Shown here: one piece after another, positions 7,701-12,005 of the stretch
How the letters are laid out: the number at the start of each line of letters is the position of its first letter
How positions within the stretch are numbered: the first letter of the stretch is position 1
Source of the DNA: JBALVO01 sp036961445
Lineage (GTDB): Bacteria > Pseudomonadota > Gammaproteobacteria > Pseudomonadales > Halieaceae
Direction of reading: 5' to 3'
DNA length: 12,005 bases
Assembly: GCA_036961445.1 (NCBI GenBank)
Contig: JBALVO010000121.1
Location: forward strand, 1-12,005
The notes under the pieces: generated by a model
The model's input: only the letters and a program-made list of their open reading frames with translations
What the model was told of the DNA's origin: nothing
The model's database searches: none
Translations under genes and position numbers: made by a program

Positions 7701-8094
7701 GATCACTGGCCAGGGAACGAAAGAAGGTGTCAATGGGGTGGTTGGCGCCTCGTGGTCGAGGCAATTGCATCAGTTGCAGAGTGCCATGCAGGATCTCCAG
7801 ATTCTTGTTAGGCGGTATGACGTAGACATGATCGGGCTGTACCTGCATGCCGTCCTGCGCCTGATGAACCTTCATCCTTGAGCGCTTTTGCAGCAGTTCC
7901 GGCAGTAGACTGACGTGAGTTGGATCGAGGTGCGCGATCAGGACAAAGGCCATACCACTATCGGGACGCATGGCTTTGAAAAAGGCTTCGAAAGCCTCCA
8001 GCCCACCGGCCGAGGCACCCAGTGCAACGATGGGAAATGGCTTTCGTTTCACCGCATCGCCGCCCGTCTTTTTTGAGGCTGGTTGTTTTGGCAT
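4780..8094 (-). CDS. CheB-CheR-PAS fusion sensor protein, no kinase domain
   Basis: This 1104-residue cytoplasmic signalling protein has no membrane segment. Residues about 20-205 are a CheB methylesterase: S28 in ALGASAGG, H55 in IAHLDPTH and D147 in SGTGSDGT form the expected triad. Residues about 225-485 are a CheR methyltransferase with SAM motif AGCSTGEEAYS (323-333), GTDIDEDA (355-362) and SCRNLLIYLD (426-435). A PAS-like region (about 515-640) precedes a heptad-repeat coiled coil (about 655-745), then a PAS region (745-850) and two similar tandem PAS domains (about 855-970 and 977-1092), each ending in ATTERD. By family knowledge CheR and CheB add and remove glutamate methyl groups on chemoreceptors; fused forms act in poorly known sensory pathways. 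Many relatives end in HisKA-HATPase, but this one ends 12 residues after the last PAS, near the IS right end. The start at 8094 has AGGAG eight bases upstream. No CheA, CheW or receptor gene is adjacent. Confidence 0.95.
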   Translation of the reverse strand: MPKQPASKKTGGDAVKRKPFPIVALGASAGGLEAFEAFFKAMRPDSGMAFVLIAHLDPTHVSLLPELLQKRSRMKVHQAQDGMQVQPDHVYVIPPNKNLEILHGTLQLMQLPRPRGANHPIDTFFRSLASDQGTNAVCIVLSGTGSDGTLGLKAVKGEVGMVMVQDEDSAKYDGMPRNAIATGLVDYVLPPAKMPDQLIKYTEYQRHNTPGIPPLEGKGSNALDKVFILLRRKTDHDFSHYKKNTICRRIERRMNVHQIEDIKDYVSYLEESETEVGILFKELLIGVTNFFRDAVVFDALRDKYLPKVLEEKSDDYTIRVWIAGCSTGEEAYSLAIILQECMQEMKRHFNVQIFGTDIDEDAITIARAGLYPESILADVSPERIARHFIKEDDGQYRVGKSIREMLVFAPQDVIKDPPFTKLDILSCRNLLIYLDTELQKKLLPLFHYSLKPSGILFLGSSETVGHPSDLFATLDKKGKIFRGLPSGTTNHPRLDFSPAPVTFERAEADVPESIRKAEEISALQLVETILQQSNMPPCVIIDDAANVIYVHGRTGRFLEPPEGKISVNILGMTREGLKPGLAGAIRKVALHKQEVVLRDLQIEHNNGELLVDLSVKPILEQTIMRGLMLVVFEEHERSSRKEKSQPQIDKKRQHDKSADELYRELQYTKENLQTTIEELETSNEELKSTNEELQSTNEELQSTNEEMETSKEELQSLNEESITVNAELQSRMDELSKSHDDIKNLLDSTDIATLFLDTALCIRRFTPKVTEIIPLDKVDFGRPIDHFTTSLMHTDLTDLGNKVLEDLAVREVEVFSTDGTIYLMKIRPYRTANNVIDGVVITFENITARKDAEDMRRLAAVVRDSSDAVTLQDMSGKILAWNRGSEKMYGWLEDEALRMNIQEIVAPQDQAQLQELLNAMNVGEVPDSMEIQRVTKDGRTLDVWLTITAMRDGKGNIIGVATTERDVTERKKSEALLRRLAAIVIDSNDAITVQDFEGNITAWNKGAQKMYGYSEAEALTMNISDLVPQDKSSEALEMVRKLREEEEETKTFTTQRLTKAGKVIDVWLTFTRLVDDRGNPFVVATTERDTSTLKNNNRENDEKI
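5935..6066 (-). repeat. Heptad-repeat segment encoding the coiled coil of the CheB-CheR-PAS protein
   Basis: Residues 677-720 are near-perfect seven-residue repeats of the type TSNEELK, STNEELQ, STNEELQ, STNEEME, TSKEELQ, SLNEESI. At the DNA level these are degenerate 21-bp tandem units. This motif is characteristic of CheB-CheR-PAS proteins and forms a signalling coiled coil between the CheR/PAS half and the C-terminal PAS domains. The repeats could allow changes in helix length by recombination. Confidence 0.85.
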
Positions 8095-8290
8095 GCCGCG
8101 CGCTCCTGTCTAATCATTCACCTATTATCGACGGTTATGGGAAGAGTTGTCGCCTGGATTTGTATTTCTGCCTCGATGACCATTCCTGACGGTCCCGCGA
8201 TGCAGCTATCATCCCATTTCCCGTTACTGGCCTTGTGACCTATACTTCACTCTCGTGAGCTCAATGCAGTTCTGCAAATAGCTAAGTGTA

Positions 8291-8304
8291 CTGTAAGATT
8301 ACAG
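8291..8304. promoter_or_regulatory. Perfect inverted repeat abutting the kinase ribosome binding site
   Basis: CTGTAAGATTACAG has perfect 6-bp arms around a GA spacer. Its last base is the first G of the G-rich ribosome binding site. It could be a protein operator placed to block transcription or, less likely given the 2-base loop, an RNA structure. No binding family can be named from the sequence. Confidence 0.45.
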
Positions 8305-8310
8305 GGGGGG
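8304..8310 (+). promoter_or_regulatory. Ribosome binding site with a seven-G tract
   Basis: A run of seven G, preceded by A, lies six bases before the ATG at 8317 and decides that start. A homopolymer here can change length by slippage, which could alter the translation rate of the kinase gene; this is inference. Confidence 0.6.
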
Positions 8311-8316
8311 TTAGCA

Positions 8317-9570
8317 ATGAATTCCCGTGAACTACGCCGTCTCGCAGAGGCCCGCCTTGGGCTGACAGAACAGGAACTTGAACAGCTCAACAAGGAAGAA
8401 GGCAGGAGGCTGCTTTACGTATTTTACGATCTACATACCCATCAAGTAGAATTGGAGATGCAGAACGAGGAACTGCGCAACACCGAGAGCAAGTTGGTGG
8501 TTGCTCGTAACCGCTATAGAGATCTCTACGATTTGGCACCAGTTGCTTATGTCACTCTCAGCCCTGAAAAACTTATTCTAGAGGCCAACCTCACTTTAAC
8601 GGAGATGATAGGTACTGAGCTCCGTGCGTTAATCGACACACCCTTGTCAGCCTTTATTCACCCACAATCACAAGATTCTTATCACCTGTGTTTTTCACGT
8701 ATTAAAACAGCCCGAACGCGCCAAAGTTGCGAACTTCGGCTGCAGCGACACGGAAGTGACGATATTGATTATTGGGTACAGCTTAATGCCAGGCCGGTGC
8801 TATTGGATACGGGTGAAATACAGCAAATTCAACTGTCGATGAGTGATATCACCGCCCTCAAGAAGGCCGAGCGAGAGTATAGAGCAGAACATGAGAAGTT
8901 GCTGACAGAAACCGCCATTAAAAGCGAGGAACAGCTAAAGCGTTCGCAAGCCGAGTCCTCAGCCAGAGACGCCCAATTGCAAATGTTGCGCTATCAACTA
9001 AATCCCCACTTATTGTTTAATACCCTCAACTCGATCACTGCCTTGGTCCAGTTTGATGAGGGCGATCGTGCCCAGGAAATGTTACGGCAGCTGGCTAACT
9101 TCCTGCGCCGTTCGCTGGATCATGATTACCTGGAAGCTGTCAGTCTTGAGTATGAGATAGAAACATTGAAACTGTATTTCAGTATTGAGAAGCTGCGCTT
9201 TGAGGACCGTCTGGAAGTAATTTTTGACATTGACCCTCAGGTACTTCAAGCACAGGTACCCAGTTTTATTCTTCAGCCTATCGTTGAAAATTCGCTGAAA
9301 CACGCGATTACAGCTAGTGAGGAGGGGGGAAGTATTCGTCTGCTTGCAAGCAAAATTGAGAATATGTTGCAGTTGGAGGTCGTTGACAGTGGTCCAGGTA
9401 TGAATATTCATGAAAGTGCTCCTGAACAAGGAGTTGGTTTGAGAAATACGCTGGAGAGACTGGAAAGGCTGTATGACAATCGGTATAGCTTTGATGCCAC
9501 TAATGCTGATCCTACCGGCTTGTCTATTCGAATTTGTATTCCCTATCAATCGCATGCGATGGAACGTTGA
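8317..9570 (+). CDS. Soluble PAS-domain histidine kinase, LytS/His_kinase (PF06580) type
   Basis: This 417-residue cytoplasmic sensor kinase has no transmembrane segment. Residues about 1-60 form the helical leader seen in many PAS kinases (HTHQVELEMQNEELR at 40-54). A PAS domain follows (about 66-185; YDLAPVAYVTLSPE, then ANLTLTEMIG), then a coiled linker (185-222). The catalytic part is the LytS class: phospho-acceptor H231 in YQLNPHLLFNTLNSI, ATP-binding N325 in QPIVENSLKHAI, DSGPGM at 357-362 and GVGLRNTLERL at 372-382. It should autophosphorylate and pass phosphate to a response regulator, typically of LytTR type. No regulator lies downstream, so it is an orphan here. It is divergent from the CheB-CheR-PAS gene, which lacks a kinase; functional pairing is a reasonable inference. 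The ATG has a strong G-rich ribosome binding site. Confidence 0.95.
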   Translation: MNSRELRRLAEARLGLTEQELEQLNKEEGRRLLYVFYDLHTHQVELEMQNEELRNTESKLVVARNRYRDLYDLAPVAYVTLSPEKLILEANLTLTEMIGTELRALIDTPLSAFIHPQSQDSYHLCFSRIKTARTRQSCELRLQRHGSDDIDYWVQLNARPVLLDTGEIQQIQLSMSDITALKKAEREYRAEHEKLLTETAIKSEEQLKRSQAESSARDAQLQMLRYQLNPHLLFNTLNSITALVQFDEGDRAQEMLRQLANFLRRSLDHDYLEAVSLEYEIETLKLYFSIEKLRFEDRLEVIFDIDPQVLQAQVPSFILQPIVENSLKHAITASEEGGSIRLLASKIENMLQLEVVDSGPGMNIHESAPEQGVGLRNTLERLERLYDNRYSFDATNADPTGLSIRICIPYQSHAMER

Positions 9571-9994
9571 ATCCATAGGACATAGCGGCGCCTGGCTGAC
9601 TCAGAAGATATCGCCTCGAACTCTTTTTACAGAAATTTGACGATGATCTTGCCAGTGTTTTATGGGAGCGTATCTAGTGTGAACAGGAGAAGAACTAGTC
9701 CCGGCCCTGGGGCCACAGTGCCGGTAATTTGAAACCGAACTTAGGACCTTTGCCGAAACTCCGTCAGGTTCGCCTTTATCGAATCACCAAAAATTCTTCG
9801 GGAAGAGTATATGAGGAGTTGTTGCTGGAAAGGTGCATGCCCCGGGGGCAGAAAGTTCAGGTACATCCGACGACGTTGACGCGGTCGACTCTGGTGATGG
9901 GGTGGATGGGCAGCGCCGATCGGGTCGAGGGGGGGGGTAACGTGTTGATATCAGAGATGAATCTGCAATTCGCCATGCACAGGATTGTACTACA
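9571..9994. other. Gene-poor stretch after the kinase, likely decayed sequence
   Basis: No convincing gene is present. A TTG-started frame of 97 codons on the plus strand (9729-10022) has no recognisable motif, overlaps the IS remnant and is not called. On the minus strand, ten codons at 9630-9659 read NTGKIIVKFL followed by a stop, resembling the tail of quinone-oxidoreductase-like MDR proteins, but a stop precedes them immediately. A run of nine G lies at 9929-9937. No intrinsic terminator with a clear stem and T-run is seen after the kinase. Confidence 0.5.
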
Positions 9995-10091
9995 GGTACT
10001 GACAAGGATATTGCCAACCTAAGTCGACCTAAGAGACAGTCTGGGAATGAATACATACAGGCGTCACCGTTTCCCTCTCGATATCATCAGC
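9995..10091 (+). mobile_element. Solo IS6-family left end with 15 transposase codons
   Basis: GGTACTGACAAG (9995-10006) begins the remnant. A second end-like motif GATATTGCCAAC follows at once (10007-10018), shared exactly with the remnant at 1726, suggesting two superimposed left ends. A frame opening at 10047 encodes MNTYRRHRFPLDIIS, parallel to the first 15 residues of the intact transposase, then departs into unrelated codons (DFQG). No right end is nearby. Its last bases supply the stop codon of the opposing Rossmann-protein gene. Confidence 0.75.
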
Positions 10092-10839
10092 GACTTTCAA
10101 GGAATGGACCTTTTCTGATAAATTCCTCGGAGTCGATCTGCTCAATTAAAAAGTAAGCCAGTTCACCGGCTCGCAGATGGAAGGAGGTGGGTGTGTCAAG
10201 AGAGGCTCTGGGCTGCTGCTCAAAGGGCCCGGCAGCTATCAGAGGGCATCGCACCAGTGTCCATTGGACCTCGCTGTTGGCAAGTAACTGGTACTCGGCC
10301 TGTTTGTCATTTAGGGTATCTGGCAACGCAATAGAGACCACTTTTTGCATTAACCACCCGGTAAGATTACGGTCGTCGCCCGGCATTATTACGGCCGCCC
10401 CCGAAACTACGATATAGCGCTTGATATTATGCACCGGCATTATGCGGATAATATGCCTGGCGGCAGTGCTACTGATCATTTTAGCGGCGGCACCATCCGC
10501 TTTGACAGGCCCAAGTGCGCTGATAATAACATCACTCCCGCGTAATAAAGCCTCGATTGCCGCGGGGTCCCGGGCGTCACCTTTGACAATGGTTATCCGC
10601 TCTTTGAACGCGTCCAGCTTCTGCGGTGTTCGGGTCAGCGCCCTCACATCATAACCGTTGAAGAGAGCTTGTTGCAGGACGAATCCGCCCACCATTCCGG
10701 TAGCGCCTAGCAGCGCAATGGTGATCCCCGTTTTAGGAGCAGCTCTGCTGCCCACTTCGGGTGGCGGAGTTGTCTGCTGGTTGTGGGATAAACAGCCCGA
10801 TAGTACGAGGGTGACGATAATAATCGCGATTTTATGCAT
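10087..10839 (-). CDS. NAD(P)-binding Rossmann-fold protein (NmrA/SDR-like) with lipoprotein signal
   Basis: From the ATG at 10839 the product is 250 residues. An upstream ATG at 10893 would add 18 residues without signal character, so the later start is preferred: it gives MHKIAIIIVTLVLSGC, a lipoprotein signal with lipobox LSG-C16. A proline-rich linker (TTPPPEVG) follows. The Rossmann fold then begins with IALLGATGMVGG, whose G45, G48 and G51 form the dinucleotide-binding GxxGxxG. Other SDR-like segments are VKGDARD (85-91), DVIISALGP (103-111) and KRYIVVSGAAV (140-150). The family acts as NAD(P)H-dependent reductases, epimerases or redox-sensing regulators, normally in the cytoplasm. A membrane-anchored form is unusual. 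The stop lies inside the solo IS6 left end, so the last one or two residues may be IS-derived. The ribosome binding site is weak (GAG three to six bases upstream). Confidence 0.85.
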   Translation of the reverse strand: MHKIAIIIVTLVLSGCLSHNQQTTPPPEVGSRAAPKTGITIALLGATGMVGGFVLQQALFNGYDVRALTRTPQKLDAFKERITIVKGDARDPAAIEALLRGSDVIISALGPVKADGAAAKMISSTAARHIIRIMPVHNIKRYIVVSGAAVIMPGDDRNLTGWLMQKVVSIALPDTLNDKQAEYQLLANSEVQWTLVRCPLIAAGPFEQQPRASLDTPTSFHLRAGELAYFLIEQIDSEEFIRKGPFLESR

Positions 10840-10893
10840 TACTCTACGACCCAAAAATTCAATATGACCAAGCATATAGCGCCACTGTAGCAT

Positions 10894-11334
10894 TTGGAGC
10901 TGACATGCGAATGGGGATTCGGCAGGTTAATGGGCTGGAGTTACTTACGACACTGGCAGGAATACCCCATCGCATCCGATGATGAACGTCCCGGAAAAAT
11001 AAGCGGCAAAAAATTCGTATTAAAAGGGGTCGCTTGCAGATTCGTAAACGGTGATGAAAAAATCGATGTAGTGTTCAGTGCCAGCGGCGATGGGCATGGC
11101 GTTTTCATGATGTCTCCGCGGGCCAACATCGCCAGCGGAAAGCCCTGGGAGCTGACCCATATCACCCTGCATGCGAAAGGCATGAAATACGATAATCTGG
11201 AACTGGTGGATATAGACCGTGATGGCGATCTCGATATCGTTACCACGGAGGAGGGAGAAGGGGTATTCTCCGTCGGTGAGGGTGTGCTTTGGCTCGAAAA
11301 TCCATTGAATACAGCACAAGAAATTTTAAATTGA
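10894..11334 (+). pseudogene. C-terminal remnant of an FG-GAP/VCBS-repeat protein
   Basis: The open frame encodes up to 146 residues from a TTG, with no good ribosome binding site; an internal ATG at 10930 (MGWSYLRHW) is an alternative start. The content matches the end of FG-GAP/VCBS beta-propeller proteins: KGVACRFVNGDEKIDVVFSA, one degenerate repeat, and LVDIDRDGDLDIVTTEE (105-120) with the DxDxDGxxD calcium loop at D106-D114, then VLWLENP. Such proteins normally carry a signal peptide and several repeats, none of which lies upstream, where an in-frame stop (TAG, 10888-10890) closes the frame. I therefore read it as a 5'-truncated gene. A short expressed protein cannot be excluded. The divergent lipoprotein gene starts only 55 bases away. 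Confidence 0.65.
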
Positions 11335-11353
11335 GTTTACCAGCCGGCAAATC

Positions 11354-11368
11354 GATACTGACAAGTTA
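11354..11368 (+). repeat. IS6-like left-end motif between two broken genes
   Basis: GATACTGACAAGTTA matches 14 of 15 bases of the intact left end, then diverges (GAATTC). It lies between the 3' ends of the FG-GAP remnant and the convergent sulfatase remnant. A 7-bp inverted repeat, TGAGTTT (11332-11338) and AAACTCA (11394-11400), flanks it. No transposase codons remain. Confidence 0.5.
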
Positions 11369-11413
11369 GAATTCAGGAACGATCTTTCGTGCCAAACTCA
11401 CATGCATACGGCA

Positions 11414-11949
11414 CTAATACTTTCCAGGTTTTGCCGGCTTGCCGTACGCAACAGGCTTATCCGGGTGCACCACTTCATTAGCGCGGGCGTAGTCTAGCCA
11501 TTTCGCTTCAAACTCTGTAACCCGTTTCGGCATCTTCCCGGCCAGGTCATTCCTTTTGCCCGGGTCGCTGCGCAGGTCATACAGTTGCCATTTGCTGTTG
11601 TCATAGGGTGCAGGAAGGCGAACAAGCTTCATATCCCCCTCCAGCCAGGCATCCATACCGTAGGCCTCCCACCCTAGCCCACCGCGGGTAAACTTTTGAG
11701 TGCCATCACTGTAGATAAGAGGCAGCATAGACTGCCCGGCCGGCCGCGGAATGGGCACTCCTTTATATTCAGCCGGGTAGGTGACTTCGGCCAGCGCCAG
11801 AAAAGTAGGTGATAGATCGGTGACATGCAGTGGGGTGTGACTGAGAGCAGCGCCCGCCTCCCCTGTGCCAGCAGGTTTTATGATGGCAGGTACCTGATGC
11901 CGCCCTGGGTAAAAGTATAAGCGGGATTAACGCTACTTCTCCAACCAAT
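11414..11949 (-). pseudogene. Second sulfatase, C-terminal fragment with one-base frameshift
   Basis: Reading leftward, one frame gives SSVNPAYTFTQGGIR. A shift at about 11890-11894 then leads into a second frame with VPAIIKPAGTGEAG, HTPLHVTDLSPTFLALAEV and an arylsulfatase C-terminal domain (LGWEAYGMDAWLEGD, KLVRLPAPYDNSKWQLYDL, RSDPGKRNDLA, EFEAKWLDYA) ending YGKPAKPGKY. Restoring one base (AGGTACC to AGGGTACC) rejoins GGIR to VPAI, as expected for AtsA-like sulfatases. Homology stops at an in-frame TAG (11950-11952), so the N-terminal catalytic half with the formylglycine cysteine is missing. The gene is thus both truncated and frameshifted. From a GTG at 11758 a 114-residue open frame remains, but it could not be an active enzyme. 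The family differs from the intact sulfatase at 1992-3692, so this is not a recent duplicate. Confidence 0.85.
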
Positions 11950-11974
11950 CTAGTGCAAACAACTGGCCGCAGAC

Positions 11975-11991
11975 AACCACTTATCGTGGTT
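11975..11991. other. Short perfect hairpin near the sulfatase breakpoint
   Basis: AACCAC (11975-11980) and GTGGTT (11986-11991) form a 6-bp stem around TTATC. It lies about 25 bases beyond the point where sulfatase homology is lost. It may belong to the end of another mobile element that runs beyond the window; nothing else confirms that. Confidence 0.3.
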
Positions 11992-12005
11992 TAGGCTATT
12001 AACTA

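Larger units (their letters stand above)
8095..8316. promoter_or_regulatory. Divergent control region between the CheB-CheR-PAS and kinase genes
   Basis: The 222-bp spacer separates two divergent starts and must hold both promoters. A TATACT (8241-8246) is a reasonable -10 for the kinase, but no good -35 lies 16-18 bases upstream. A short TGCAG-TT-CTGCA palindrome occurs near 8266. The rest shows no recognisable operator. Shared control of the two genes is inferred from the arrangement alone. Confidence 0.45.

Noticed and set aside
7324..7881. 185-codon plus-strand frame opposite the CheB domain
   Set aside because: It is a shadow of the conserved CheB coding sequence on the other strand.
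9082..9576. 164-codon minus-strand frame opposite the kinase catalytic domain
   Set aside because: It is antisense to the H-box and N-box regions of the kinase and has no motif of its own.
9729..10022. 97-codon plus-strand frame after the kinase
   Set aside because: It has a TTG start without a ribosome binding site, no recognisable motif, passes through a nine-G run, and ends inside the IS remnant.

Overview
The window reads as a degraded accessory region of a Gram-negative, probably marine gammaproteobacterial, chromosome. The evidence is indirect. It has exported formylglycine sulfatases beside a DUF3604 protein, a lipobox lipoprotein, a CheB-CheR-PAS signalling protein and IS6-family insertion sequences. 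No rRNA, tRNA, CRISPR array or phage gene is visible.

Layout, left to right. Positions 1-3692 hold two minus-strand exported enzymes: a sulfatase (1992-3692) and, downstream of it, a DUF3604 protein that runs off the left edge (1-1558). The gap between them contains a hairpin, a degenerate IS6-type left end, and what looks like the frameshifted C-terminal tail of the sulfatase. Positions 3770-4752 are a pile-up of IS6-family left ends with one intact element (3978-4752, 227-aa transposase). Positions 4780-9570 hold a signalling pair: a 1104-aa CheB-CheR-PAS protein (minus strand) that lacks a C-terminal kinase, and a divergent soluble PAS/LytS-type histidine kinase (8317-9570). Their 222-bp shared control region carries a perfect inverted repeat against the kinase's G-rich ribosome binding site. 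Positions 9571-12005 are gene debris: a gene-poor stretch, a solo IS6 left end (9995-10091), a NAD(P)-binding Rossmann protein with a lipoprotein signal (10087-10839), the C-terminal end of an FG-GAP/VCBS-repeat protein (10894-11334), another IS6-end-like motif (11354), and the C-terminal third of a second sulfatase broken by a one-base frameshift (11414-11949).

The sulfatases and DUF3604 protein fit export and breakdown of sulfated organic matter, though no substrate can be read from the sequence. The CheB-CheR-PAS protein and the divergent kinase could form a split sensory system, because many relatives of the former carry the kinase on the same chain. The most distinctive structural feature is a set of at least six IS6-like left ends, all in the same orientation, with only one clear right end. 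This suggests repeated insertion followed by one-sided deletion, and it fits the truncated and frameshifted genes around them.
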